Shown here: piece after piece, positions 8,256 through 16,835 of the stretch
Position numbering within the stretch: the first letter of the stretch is position 1
Layout of the letters: every line of letters starts with the position of its first letter
Assembly: GCA_002403305.1 (NCBI GenBank)
Contig: DHHM01000016.1
Span: 24,574 to 88,573 of the forward strand
DNA: 64,000 bases
Origin: Bacteroidales bacterium UBA4772
GTDB taxonomy: Bacteria > Bacteroidota > Bacteroidia > Bacteroidales > VadinHA17
Direction of reading: 5' to 3'
Notes under the pieces: model-generated
Database searches by the model: none
Told to the model about the DNA's origin: nothing
The model's input: the letters and a program-made list of their open reading frames with translations, nothing else
Translations under genes and position numbers: made by a program

Positions 8256-8948
8256 ATGATCCTTTGCATTGAGACAGCCACCGAAGTCTGTTCGGCAGCA
8301 CTGTGCGATCAGGCGCGGGTGATCAGCGTGCGTGAAGCTCCGCAAGGTGAATCGCATGCCGCACAACTTACAGTCATCATCGGCACTCTTCTCGAAGAGG
8401 CCTCGGTAACTGCCTCCGACCTCGAGACGGTGGCGGTGAGCAAGGGCCCCGGCTCATACACCGGACTCAGGATAGCCGTCTCCGTCGCCAAGGGCATAGC
8501 CTACGGCGCCGGCATACCCCTGATAGGCATCAACACTCTCGAGGCAATGTGTCACGGATACCTCGCTTCCAACCCTCTGCCGCCCTCCTCCGGTACGCTC
8601 CTCTGCCCGATGATCGACGCAAGACGAATGGAGGTCTACAATGCGGTGTTCAGGAGCGACGGCACAACCATCAGAGAGACATCGGCCGACATCATTAACG
8701 AAACATCATACAGTGAAATGCTTGAGACCGGCAAGGTGATCTTTTTCGGAAACGGGGCCGAAAAATGCAGGGAGATCATCAGGCACCCCAATGCTATCTT
8801 CGAAATCCCATTCTCCCTCTCGGCATCATATTTGCATATACCGGCTGTGAGAGCATTGCATGATAAACAGTTTGAGGATGTTGCCTATTTTGAACCATAT
8901 TATCTCAAGGAATTCATTGCAACGGTCCCCGGGAAGCTTTTCCCGTAA
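8256..8948 (+). CDS. tsaB: tRNA threonylcarbamoyladenosine biosynthesis protein TsaB
   Basis: 230-residue TsaB. Together with TsaC/Sua5, TsaD and TsaE it makes N6-threonylcarbamoyladenosine at A37 of ANN-decoding tRNAs. TsaB is the inactive-ATPase paralogue that scaffolds TsaD. Family motifs are ILCIETATEVCSAAL at the N terminus, ESHAAQLT, SKGPGSYTGLRIAVSVAKG and PMIDARRMEVYNAVF. It begins 24 bp after the adaptor gene and its end is followed after 16 bp by the DUF3108 gene, so it probably rides on the same transcript. Confidence 0.93.
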   Translation: MILCIETATEVCSAALCDQARVISVREAPQGESHAAQLTVIIGTLLEEASVTASDLETVAVSKGPGSYTGLRIAVSVAKGIAYGAGIPLIGINTLEAMCHGYLASNPLPPSSGTLLCPMIDARRMEVYNAVFRSDGTTIRETSADIINETSYSEMLETGKVIFFGNGAEKCREIIRHPNAIFEIPFSLSASYLHIPAVRALHDKQFEDVAYFEPYYLKEFIATVPGKLFP

Positions 8949-8964
8949 TAATCCAGGTCACTCT

Positions 8965-9747
8965 ATGAGAATAAAAATAATCATACTTGTGCTGATCATG
9001 ACTGCCGGCATGCAATGGCTTGATGCACAGAAGCAACCTTACATGCCGGGAGAGAAGGTAACATACCAGATAAGATACGGCCCTGTCGGCAGCGGCCAGG
9101 CCTCCATTGAAATCAATGAAGCATTTTACCGTGGAGAGCCTGTCTGGCATGCCAGGGTCAGCGGGCAGACAACCGGGCTGGCCGATGTGATATACAAGGT
9201 GAGAGATACCTACGAGAGTTATATTGACCCGCAGACTGACCTGCCGGTCTTCTCCATCAGAAATATCCAGGAGGGACGCTACCTGAAGTATAACGAGGTG
9301 GGGTTTGACCAGAGATCAAGGAGCGACTCCACCCTGGTCTTCAGCGACCTCTCCGGCAACCATACGGCACCGAAGGGACTGCTTGACATAGTCTCTTGCT
9401 TTTACTGGTTCAGGAAATACTACCTGGCCAACGGTGTTTCTCCGGTCCCCGGTGAGACCTATGAGATGACAACCTGGTTTGCTGATGAGTTGTATCCTAT
9501 CATACTGAAATACAAGGGCAGGGAGATAATCAAAACCAGGGACGGCAAGATAGAATGTCACCGGTTTCATCCCGTCACCGAGGTGGGAAGAGTCTTCCAG
9601 ACGGAAGAAGACATGACCATGTGGTTTACTGCCGATGAAAATTTTTTACCGGTTAAGATACGTTTTGATATCTTTGTGGGGTCATTTCACGTGGATATGA
9701 CAAGTTATGAGGGGCTTGGAGCGCCACTCAGTTTTATTGACAAATAA
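8965..9747 (+). CDS. DUF3108 exported protein
   Basis: 260-residue protein with a signal peptide (MRIKIIILVLIMTAGMQWLDA) and one DUF3108 beta-barrel-like domain: MPGEKVTYQIRYGPVGSGQASIEI at the start, YKVRDTYESYID, LLDIVSCFYWFRKYYL and the tail MTMWFTADENFLPVKIRF. The fold resembles lipid-binding LolA-like periplasmic proteins; the function is not established. The ATG at 8965 is chosen because it opens the signal peptide. It lies between tsaB and efp, in the order seen in many Bacteroidota. Confidence 0.85.
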   Translation: MRIKIIILVLIMTAGMQWLDAQKQPYMPGEKVTYQIRYGPVGSGQASIEINEAFYRGEPVWHARVSGQTTGLADVIYKVRDTYESYIDPQTDLPVFSIRNIQEGRYLKYNEVGFDQRSRSDSTLVFSDLSGNHTAPKGLLDIVSCFYWFRKYYLANGVSPVPGETYEMTTWFADELYPIILKYKGREIIKTRDGKIECHRFHPVTEVGRVFQTEEDMTMWFTADENFLPVKIRFDIFVGSFHVDMTSYEGLGAPLSFIDK

Positions 9748-9766
9748 GAGTATTACAGATTTTTTT

Positions 9767-10333
9767 ATGGCAACAACGGCAGATTTCAGGAACGGAATGG
9801 TGATCGAATACAACAATGATCTCTATACCATAGTACAGTTTCAGCATGTAAAGCCCGGCAAGGGCCCGGCCTTCGTGCGCACGAAGCTGAAGAACGTGAC
9901 AACGGGCAAAGTGCTTGACAATACATTCAACTCAGGAGTAAAGGTCAATGTGGCGCGCGTCGAGCGCAGACCCCATCAATACCTCTACAGCGATGACATG
10001 GGTTATCACCTGATGCACCTGGAGACTTTCGAGCAGATAACAGTGCCGGAGACGATGCTGGAAAACAGCGACCTGCTGAAAGAGGGAGAGACGGTTGAGG
10101 TAGTGGTTCATGCAGACACCGAAACTGTACTGCTGGTTGATCTCCCCGTCAACGTGGTTATGGAGGTGACATACACCGAACCCGGACTCCGCGGTGACAC
10201 AGCCACCAACACCCTCAAGCCTGCGACTATAGAGACAGGCTCGACAGTAATGGTGCCTCTGTTCGTGAGCGTGGGCGACAAGATCCGCGTCGATACGCGC
10301 GACAGGTCATACATTGAACGCGTCAAGGGTTGA
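9767..10333 (+). CDS. efp: Elongation factor P
   Basis: 188-residue EF-P, standard three-domain length. It binds between the P and E sites and rescues ribosomes stalled at polyproline stretches. The KOW-like domain I carries the loop HVKPGKGPAFVRTKLKN, whose lysine (about residue 32) is the position modified in lysine-type EF-Ps. Domain III ends GDTATNTLKPATIETGSTVMVPLFVSVGDKIRVDTRDRSY-like, the family signature. The ATG at 9767 follows a T-rich stretch; the gene starts 20 bp after the DUF3108 stop. Confidence 0.97.
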   Translation: MATTADFRNGMVIEYNNDLYTIVQFQHVKPGKGPAFVRTKLKNVTTGKVLDNTFNSGVKVNVARVERRPHQYLYSDDMGYHLMHLETFEQITVPETMLENSDLLKEGETVEVVVHADTETVLLVDLPVNVVMEVTYTEPGLRGDTATNTLKPATIETGSTVMVPLFVSVGDKIRVDTRDRSYIERVKG

Positions 10334-10379
10334 GACGGCCGTGATGACCCCGGGCAGGCTTCCGAAGGACAGGTTAAAG

Positions 10380-11570
10380 ATGTCGAAATTCAAACTCGAC
10401 GCCCTGCTCGATATTACTCTCTCCATCAACGCCAACCTGCCTACTTCGGATCTTCTTAAGAAGTATGAATCGATCCTCCGTGATGACCTTGGCATAGGTA
10501 AGATCCTGCTTTACAAACACGGTGAGCAGTGGGAAGCGTTGCTTAACTCCGGTTTCCGTGACAACCTCCAGACCAATATCGACGTTAAGCGCGACCTGCT
10601 GCGCTTCAGGGAGATACAGACAGAGGTCGCCCAGAAGCCGTTCAAGGGCGTTGATTTCATCATCCCCGTCCTCAACAACAATATCCCTTCAGCCTATGTG
10701 CTCATAGGCGACATCGACGAGGAGGGCGAGGGGATGAGCCCCCTGATCAAACACCTGAATTTCATTCAGACAATCTCCGGCATCATTGTGGTCGCCATCG
10801 AGAACCAGCGCCTTTTCAAAGAGAGTCTCCGGCAGGAGGCCCTGCGCCGGGAGCTGGAGCTGGCGGCACGCATGCAGACGATGCTCATCCCTGACAACAG
10901 CAGGCTGCCGGCTGATGACCGGATCAGGGTGCAAGGCTTCTACAACCCGCACTATGAGGTAGGCGGCGACTATTATGATTTCCTCACCCTCTCGGAGAAT
11001 GTAATAGGCTTCTGCATAGCTGACGTATCAGGAAAGGGGATGTCAGCCGCGCTTCTGATGTCCAACTTCCAGGCCAGCCTCAGGTCTATCTTCACTGTCG
11101 AAGCCAGCCTGGAGGAGCTGATAAGAAAACTGAACGCCCTGGTGGTGGTCAACTCCGCCGGCGAACGGTTCATCACCCTCTTCATCGCAAGGTATAATCT
11201 GAAGACACGTGTGCTCGAGTATGTCAACGCTGCCCATAACCCCCCCGTGACCGTGGATCTCAAGACACACCGTACAGCCGTGCTGAGACAGTCGTGCGTG
11301 GGTGTCGGGATGCTCGATGAGATGCCCTGGGTGCGGACTGACTATGTTACGCTCAGCAACCCTACCAAGATCATCTGTTACACCGACGGTCTGTCAGAGC
11401 TGAAGGATGATGCGGGCATCGATCTTGGAACAGCACCGATAATTAAACATTTCGGCGACAGGCTGCCTGTCTCGGATAACATCCGGAGCCTGATCAACGA
11501 TCTTGACATCCACCCCGGCAACCCGAGGCTCTTTGATGATGTCTCTATCCTTGCGATGGAGTTGCTGTAG
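10380..11570 (+). CDS. PP2C-type (SpoIIE-domain) serine phosphatase with N-terminal sensor region
   Basis: 396 residues from ATG 10380. The first about 170 residues look like a degenerate GAF-type sensor (KFKLDALLDITLSINANLP, IVVAIENQRLF). A short coiled-coil linker (LRQEALRRELELAARMQTML) leads into a SpoIIE/RsbU phosphatase domain with metal-binding VGGDYYDF, IADVSGKGMSAALLMSN, YVNAAHNPP and CYTDGLSEL motifs. RsbU-type enzymes dephosphorylate anti-anti-sigma or SiaC-like proteins. A DUF1987 protein occurs at 3490-3873, a possible but unproven substrate. Its 3' end overlaps the convergent ligase gene by 26 bp. Confidence 0.88.
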   Translation: MSKFKLDALLDITLSINANLPTSDLLKKYESILRDDLGIGKILLYKHGEQWEALLNSGFRDNLQTNIDVKRDLLRFREIQTEVAQKPFKGVDFIIPVLNNNIPSAYVLIGDIDEEGEGMSPLIKHLNFIQTISGIIVVAIENQRLFKESLRQEALRRELELAARMQTMLIPDNSRLPADDRIRVQGFYNPHYEVGGDYYDFLTLSENVIGFCIADVSGKGMSAALLMSNFQASLRSIFTVEASLEELIRKLNALVVVNSAGERFITLFIARYNLKTRVLEYVNAAHNPPVTVDLKTHRTAVLRQSCVGVGMLDEMPWVRTDYVTLSNPTKIICYTDGLSELKDDAGIDLGTAPIIKHFGDRLPVSDNIRSLINDLDIHPGNPRLFDDVSILAMELL

Positions 11571-12948
11571 TACTCCCGCCCTGATCCTCTTCAGGGCTCC
11601 TCTCTGTTTCCAGGTCCATTGCAACCAGTATGGCAATGAAACCCCACCAGAGGGCGGCAATCTTGTCGCTGTCGAGGAAGCTGTTCATCAGGCCGTGCAC
11701 CGCATAGGTGATGAGGCCCGTGAGCAGGGCCGGCACAAAGATCCCTTCCCGGCCTCTCCTCCCCCGGTACCAAACCCTGATTCCCGTGATCACCGCCGTC
11801 ACTGTGATGAGAAGGAAAAACAGAGCGCCGGGCAGACCCGACTCGCTGAGTGCACCGAGGTATTCACTGTGCGCGTTGCCGGCATCGCCGAAGTCGGTGC
11901 TTATGGCCGTCCTCTCCGATGCCTTCTGGAACGGAGCATAATTGAACTGGTAGGTGCCCGGCCCCCAGCCAACAACAGGCTTGACGGTATACATCCTGAG
12001 GGCGCACTTCCACCTGTTGATGCGTTCGAGGTTCGACTGGTCAGTTGAGATATTGGCTGCCGAGCGCAGATGCTGGCTCAGGTCGGCAGAGGAGTCTTCC
12101 GTCGTGCTGTCCATCCTCTGCCATATCCATCCGGCGCTTAGAACCAGTGCCAGTATTAATCCTGCAGCAGCAAACCAGAGCACCCTGACAGGCATCCTGA
12201 TCCAGAGTATTATTCCCAGGAGGGTGGCAGCGATGAGGCTAACCCATGCCGCCCTGCTGTACGACAGGATGAAGCCTGCGACAAAGAGAAGCAGAAGAGA
12301 GAAGAGCAGCACTTTTGCCATCAGGCCGTTGCCCTTCCTGAACATGATGACCGTCAGCGGAGGCAGGAGAAAGGCCATGGATGCCCCGAAAGAGGTGTGA
12401 TCCCTGTAAAAGGGATAGCATGCCGAGTGTGCAAACTGCTGGTTCAGAAAGCCTGCTCCCTGGACCCTGACGATGAAATATATCACCACGATGGCCAGGC
12501 CGGCGGAATAGGCTGTCACGTATCTTCGCCTGAACCTCTCACCGGAGGCCAGCTGTGCCGCCATCAGATAGAACCCGGCCGTGAACCAGAGCCGGTATGC
12601 CAGTGTTTTGAAGGAGACACCCGGCATTGTGGAGGTCAACGATGTGATAAGCGTCCATATGAGGTAAAGGCCGATCAGAATTGTCATCGGATGTCGCAGG
12701 AGCCTTGAGGGAAACTCACGGGTGACCAGCAGCTTGAAGAGAGTGATCATCAGCAGCAACACCAGCACCGGTTCCGTGGCGATGGAGAGATCAATGCCGG
12801 TGCCACCTGTCAGGTAGCTCAGCTGCAGTGACAGCGGGGTGAGAAAGAGAGTCAGCAGCATAAGATGCTCAAGAGAGAAGAGCGCCAGCAGGAGAATCGC
12901 CAGCGCTGCCGGGAACAGTAATATCAGCAGCTCACTGCCTGTCATCAC
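11545..12948 (-). CDS. O-antigen ligase/polymerase-like membrane protein (WaaL/Wzy family)
   Basis: 467-residue polytopic protein with about ten to twelve membrane segments and the large periplasmic loop of the Wzy_C/WaaL family. Conserved features are PFYRDHTSFGASMAFLLPP, SYSRAAWVSLIAA and VVGWGPGTYQFNYAPFQ followed by GNAHSEYLGALSESG, where the Arg and His residues are those needed in O-antigen ligases. It would join or polymerise polyprenyl-linked glycans at the periplasmic face. It overlaps the Wzz-like gene by 17 bp, so the two form one operon. Ligase versus polymerase cannot be decided from sequence. Confidence 0.85.
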   Translation of the reverse strand: MMTGSELLILLFPAALAILLLALFSLEHLMLLTLFLTPLSLQLSYLTGGTGIDLSIATEPVLVLLLMITLFKLLVTREFPSRLLRHPMTILIGLYLIWTLITSLTSTMPGVSFKTLAYRLWFTAGFYLMAAQLASGERFRRRYVTAYSAGLAIVVIYFIVRVQGAGFLNQQFAHSACYPFYRDHTSFGASMAFLLPPLTVIMFRKGNGLMAKVLLFSLLLLFVAGFILSYSRAAWVSLIAATLLGIILWIRMPVRVLWFAAAGLILALVLSAGWIWQRMDSTTEDSSADLSQHLRSAANISTDQSNLERINRWKCALRMYTVKPVVGWGPGTYQFNYAPFQKASERTAISTDFGDAGNAHSEYLGALSESGLPGALFFLLITVTAVITGIRVWYRGRRGREGIFVPALLTGLITYAVHGLMNSFLDSDKIAALWWGFIAILVAMDLETERSPEEDQGGSTTATPSQG

Positions 12949-13819
12949 TGCGGTGCAGCTTCACCCCTTCAGCCACGAAGAGGACCAGGGCCATGAGAAT
13001 CAGCACTGATACCGTTGAGACAAGGACGATGATACTCCGCCTGGGGAAGGCCTTCTTTTCAGCCACAACGGCAGAGTCGACCACAAGGGTGTAGGGCATC
13101 GTCCGGCGGCTGAGAGCCAGCGCCTCAATATGTCTGCCGCGGATGAGATTCAGGAAGTCGGTCTCTGTCTCCAGTATCGCATAGCTCTTCAGGGCGGCAG
13201 CACCATCAAGAAGAGTCAGCGAGTCCAGGTACTGCCTCACCAGTGCCTCCTGCTCCGCATAGCTGCGGCTTATCTCTTCAACCGTCACGGCAGCTGCGCT
13301 GCGCTGCATGTTGTTGAAGATGGTATCGGCGCGGGCAGCTATATCATTGGCCATGATGCAGGCCAGCTCCCGGTCGCGGTCCCTGACTTTTATCTCCACC
13401 GACCCGAAGGAGGTCTTGGAACTGCGTATATATCTGTCCATCTTTTCGGCTATGACAGTGTTGGGATAGCGCTCTGTCGGTTTGATGCCGTAATGTGCGG
13501 CCAGGTTATACTTCTCCCGCAGGTAATCCCTTACCTGTTCGCTGCTGATCACCTGTATCAGCTTTTCTGTTGCATCGTCGCCCCCGAAGAGTTCAGAGTT
13601 GGACGCAGCCTCCCCCAGCAGTGTACGTGTCTCGGTGATGTTTGATGAGGGATAGAGGGTGACGGTTGATTCATACAAAGGCTTGATCATCAGCGATATT
13701 GCTGCCGAGATGACGGCGGCAGCAACTCCGGCGACCAGAAATTTCTTAAAGTGGCGGATAATGAAATTCAAGAGGTCAAAGGAGTCCGCCCTGAACTCAG
13801 CCCTTACTTTTTGTTCCAT
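12932..13819 (-). CDS. Wzz-like polysaccharide chain-length/co-polymerase protein
   Basis: 295-residue inner-membrane protein with two membrane segments (about residues 27-48 and 263-283) flanking a periplasmic helical domain, the Wzz architecture. PLYESTVTLYPSS is the typical motif after TM1, and the C-terminal AEKKAFPRRSIIVLVSTVS carries the Pro-rich motif before TM2. There is no cytoplasmic kinase domain, so it is closer to Wzz than to Wzc. Its position before the O-antigen ligase-like gene supports a role in setting glycan length. The gene starts 15 bp after the tyrS stop. Confidence 0.85.
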   Translation of the reverse strand: MEQKVRAEFRADSFDLLNFIIRHFKKFLVAGVAAAVISAAISLMIKPLYESTVTLYPSSNITETRTLLGEAASNSELFGGDDATEKLIQVISSEQVRDYLREKYNLAAHYGIKPTERYPNTVIAEKMDRYIRSSKTSFGSVEIKVRDRDRELACIMANDIAARADTIFNNMQRSAAAVTVEEISRSYAEQEALVRQYLDSLTLLDGAAALKSYAILETETDFLNLIRGRHIEALALSRRTMPYTLVVDSAVVAEKKAFPRRSIIVLVSTVSVLILMALVLFVAEGVKLHRSDDRQ

Positions 13820-13834
13820 GGAGCTTCTCTTTGT

Positions 13835-15130
13835 TTATGTCACTCTTATCAGGTAATAGCTCTTCTTGCCCTTCTGAATGAGGAGGTACCTGTTGTTCAG
13901 CAGGTGATCCGCAGTGACGGTCATATCCGGACTGTCCACCCTGCTCCTGTTGAGGCTGACACCCCCGCCCTGTATCAGTCGTCTTATCTCTCCCTTTGAG
14001 TCGGCTATCTTCGTATGAAGAGCACAGAGGTCAGAGACATTTACCCCTGCCGACAGCACCTCCCTGTCGAGGTCAAAGAGAGGCACTCCCTCGAAGACGG
14101 AGAGGAATGTGTTCTCATCCATGCGCTGCAGCTGTTCGGTGGTACCCTTGCCGAAGAGTATCCGGGAAGCCTCCACGGCAGCATCGTACTCTTCCCGTGA
14201 GTGAGCCATGACCGTCACCTCTTCGGCGAGCCGTTTCTGCAGGAGGCGCTGGTGGGGCTTTGCACTGTGAGCCTTGACAAGATCTTCTATCTCGCTGCGC
14301 GAGAGCATTGTAAAGATCCTGATAAACTTCTCCGCATCATCGTCAGCCACATTAAGCCAGAACTGGTAGAAGCGGTAGGGTGTTGTCTTTGCCGGGTCAA
14401 GCCAGACATTACCGCTCTCGGTCTTGCCGAACTTGCGTCCGTCGCTCTTGGTTATCAGCGGGCAGGTCATAGCCCAGGCTTCTCCGCCGGTCTTGCGCCT
14501 GATCAGCTCGGTGCCGGTGACGATGTTGCCCCACTGGTCAGATCCGCCCATCTGCAGGCGGCAGCCGTGATTGCTGTAAAGATGGAGGTAGTCGGTGCCC
14601 TGCACCAGCTGGTATGAAAACTCGGTGAATGACATCCCCTGTCCGGTCTCGGAATCAAGTCTCTTCTTCACCGAATCTTTTGACATCATGTAGTTGACGG
14701 TGATGTGCTTTCCTATATCACGTATGAATCCAAGGAAGGAGTACTCCTTCATCCAGTCGTAATTGTTAACCATCACGGCCCTGTTGGGTGCCGAAGAACT
14801 GAAGTCGAGAAATTTCTCAAACTGTCTCTTCAGACAGGCCTGATTATGCCGCAGTGTCTCCTCGCTCAGCAGGTTGCGCTCCTCGGACCTGCCTGAAGGG
14901 TCACCGATCATCCCGGTGGCACCTCCTATAAGCACTATCGGTGTGTGTCCCGCATTCTGGAAATGCTTCAGCATCATCACCCCCACAAGGTGGCCTATGT
15001 GCAGTGAGTCTGCCGTGGGGTCAAAACCAACGTAGGCTGAGCTCCTCTCCTTCAGCAGGAACTCTTCTGTTCCGGGCATGATATCGTGAATCATACCCCT
15101 CCATCTCAGCTCTTCAACAAAATTGATCAT
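13835..15130 (-). CDS. tyrS: Tyrosyl-tRNA synthetase
   Basis: 431-residue class I synthetase charging tRNA-Tyr. The ATP-binding HIGH motif is in YVGFDPTADSLHIGHLVGV, the tyrosine pocket in YQLVQGTDYLHLY and MGGSDQWGN, and the KMSKS loop appears as KFGKTESGN. The C-terminal S4-like RNA-binding domain ends LIQKGKKSYYLIRVT. It is followed at 15 bp by the wzz-like gene; a -7 box TATCTTTG lies 24 bp upstream at 15154-15161. Confidence 0.97.
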   Translation of the reverse strand: MINFVEELRWRGMIHDIMPGTEEFLLKERSSAYVGFDPTADSLHIGHLVGVMMLKHFQNAGHTPIVLIGGATGMIGDPSGRSEERNLLSEETLRHNQACLKRQFEKFLDFSSSAPNRAVMVNNYDWMKEYSFLGFIRDIGKHITVNYMMSKDSVKKRLDSETGQGMSFTEFSYQLVQGTDYLHLYSNHGCRLQMGGSDQWGNIVTGTELIRRKTGGEAWAMTCPLITKSDGRKFGKTESGNVWLDPAKTTPYRFYQFWLNVADDDAEKFIRIFTMLSRSEIEDLVKAHSAKPHQRLLQKRLAEEVTVMAHSREEYDAAVEASRILFGKGTTEQLQRMDENTFLSVFEGVPLFDLDREVLSAGVNVSDLCALHTKIADSKGEIRRLIQGGGVSLNRSRVDSPDMTVTADHLLNNRYLLIQKGKKSYYLIRVT

Positions 15131-15153
15131 CAGAATCTTGAATTCAGGTGTCG

Positions 15154-15161
15154 CAAAGATA
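15154..15161 (-). promoter_or_regulatory. -7 promoter element of tyrS
   Basis: TATCTTTG on the minus strand, 24 bp before the tyrS ATG, fits TAnnTTTG. No clear -33 TTTG is seen, and no T-box leader is present. Confidence 0.35.
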
Positions 15162-15171
15162 TCAAAACCGG

Positions 15172-15708
15172 TCAGATGGTCAGCCCGGGAGATTGCTTTT
15201 TTGGTCTGTTGAAGCTGTCGATGAGGTCGCCGCCCTCAACCAGGGGGAATATTGCAGGCACAAGGTCGGCAATCGGATTATAGAGAAATGATCTGGATAT
15301 GGTGGATGAGGGCAGGAAGTGTCTCTTCTCGTCGATGCTGTTGAGGAAGACAAAGACAACACTCAGTATCAGTGCGGTCTTAAGAACACCAAAGACGGCG
15401 CCCAGGGATTTGACCACAAATCCCAGTGCCATAGCCCTCAGGAGGGTGTCGAGCAGCTTGCCCAGCAGATAGACGCCTATTACAATTGCGATAAATGTGA
15501 CGGCAAAGGCAATTATTCCGGTCCATGACGACTGCATGTCGAACCATCCCGACAGCTTGCCGGCTGTCCAGTCCGAAAAATGGATGGCACCCCAGATGCC
15601 CAGCACCAGCGCCGCCAGTTCGGCGATCTCGATTATCAGTCCGTTTATGAACCCCTGTATCAGCCCGAATGCGAGCACGGCAATAATGACTAAATCGATC
15701 CAGTTCAT
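15172..15708 (-). CDS. CvpA-family membrane protein
   Basis: 178-residue protein with four predicted membrane helices and the CvpA signature at the N terminus (MNWIDLVIIAVLAFGLIQGFINGLI). The conserved GLIQGF-N-G and the following GIWGAIHF are typical. The soluble C-terminal tail (residues about 128-178) is short. E. coli CvpA is needed for colicin V production and bile or stress tolerance; the molecular role is unknown. It is encoded 41 bp upstream of tyrS on the same strand. Confidence 0.85.
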   Translation of the reverse strand: MNWIDLVIIAVLAFGLIQGFINGLIIEIAELAALVLGIWGAIHFSDWTAGKLSGWFDMQSSWTGIIAFAVTFIAIVIGVYLLGKLLDTLLRAMALGFVVKSLGAVFGVLKTALILSVVFVFLNSIDEKRHFLPSSTISRSFLYNPIADLVPAIFPLVEGGDLIDSFNRPKKQSPGLTI

Positions 15709-15781
15709 TGGTCAGAGAGTTTAAGATGCTGAAGTTAGGAAATTGATGCGCAACATAGCCTATCCGAGCAAACCAATTTTT

Positions 15782-15789
15782 TATCTTTG
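15782..15789 (+). promoter_or_regulatory. -7 promoter element of the kinase-like/GH78 operon
   Basis: TATCTTTG fits the TAnnTTTG element and lies 20 bp before the ATG at 15810. No good -33 TTTG is seen. Confidence 0.4.
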
Positions 15790-15809
15790 GGAAACAAACA
15801 GGAATTAAT

Positions 15810-16832
15810 ATGAGCTACGATCACACTGATGTAATAGCCGTTTTCGATATCGGCAGGACCTGGAAGAGGTTCCAGCTTTTCGACAGAAGCCTTAACCCCG
15901 TGCAGACCGAGGAGAAGATTATAGGGGAGGTTGTCGACAGTGAGGGTCATCCATGTGATGACCTCCAGGCAGTCGAGAAGTGGATAAAGTCATGTCTCAG
16001 CGAGGTGATATCCGACTCCATCTACAGGATCACTGCAGTGAGTATGGCTGCCGGCGACGGCTGCCTGAGCGGCCTGGAGAGTGACCTGGAGGAGATACTG
16101 AAAAGTGCCCATGTGGGTATTAAACCTCGTAAATGTCATGTCATAAACAGCTCCACGGTTTCGCTGATACCTTACCTGAAGGATACTGACAAGACTTTTA
16201 TTCTGGTTTCCACCGGCACCTGGTGTATCTTCATGAACCCTTTTGACAGGGAGCCACTGACGGACGCACAGTATGAGGCCGGCAACGCGGAGATAATGAC
16301 CGTTGCAGGGCAGCAGGTAAAGAGCGCGCGCTTCCTGCTGGGAGAGATCCACGACAGGAACGTTGCCATGCTCGATGAACACTTCGGGGTTACGGGAGAA
16401 CTGTACAAGACCATCAGGATCAAGAGCAAAAAGATAGGCAAGATGCAGGCAAACAAGCGGGGAAGATCCTTCTTCCGCCACGGCATCCCTGAGGACCTGG
16501 TGGACAGCGAGGCTGATCTCACACACTTCCTCACCTATGCCGATGCCTATCACCAGATGATGTACGACCTCGTTGACGAGTGCATGGGTGCATACCGGCT
16601 GATCATCCCTGAGGATGACACAACGGAGATAATTTATGTGACAGGAGGTTTTGCGCGCAATGACACTTTTATGAGAATCCTGGCTGCACGGTTACCGGAT
16701 AAGAGGGTCTATGCCAGCACCATCGATTATGCCACTGCCCTGGGAGCAGCCATGGAGCTCTACAGTGAGGCCTTTGACGCAGAGCTCCCGCCGGTATACC
16801 TGGGACTGAAGGCCATTATTGATAACGATTGA
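15810..16832 (+). CDS. Shortened FGGY carbohydrate-kinase-like protein, probably without kinase activity
   Basis: 340 residues, against roughly 450-500 for FGGY sugar kinases. The N-terminal phosphate motif IAVFDIGRTWKRFQLFD, the ADP-side FILVSTGTWCIFMNPF and the C-terminal YVTGGFARNDTFMRILAA are retained. The central segment that builds the sugar pocket is replaced by a short linker (about residues 70-105), and the catalytic Gly-x-His-Asp-Ser motif reads VINSSTVSL, without the aspartate. It is therefore likely a pseudokinase or nucleotide-binding sensor; an altered kinase is possible. It is followed after 3 bp by the GH78 gene, and normal relatives phosphorylate rhamnulose or fuculose. Confidence 0.7.
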   Translation: MSYDHTDVIAVFDIGRTWKRFQLFDRSLNPVQTEEKIIGEVVDSEGHPCDDLQAVEKWIKSCLSEVISDSIYRITAVSMAAGDGCLSGLESDLEEILKSAHVGIKPRKCHVINSSTVSLIPYLKDTDKTFILVSTGTWCIFMNPFDREPLTDAQYEAGNAEIMTVAGQQVKSARFLLGEIHDRNVAMLDEHFGVTGELYKTIRIKSKKIGKMQANKRGRSFFRHGIPEDLVDSEADLTHFLTYADAYHQMMYDLVDECMGAYRLIIPEDDTTEIIYVTGGFARNDTFMRILAARLPDKRVYASTIDYATALGAAMELYSEAFDAELPPVYLGLKAIIDND

Positions 16833-16835
16833 ATC

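Noticed and set aside
13820..15180. T-box or other tRNA-sensing leader for tyrS
   Set aside because: Only 24 bp separate the -7 box from the ATG, too short for a T-box; none is expected in Bacteroidota.
15990..16553. 187-codon minus-strand frame opposite the kinase-like gene
   Set aside because: The sense frame has FGGY motifs; the antisense product matches nothing I recognise.
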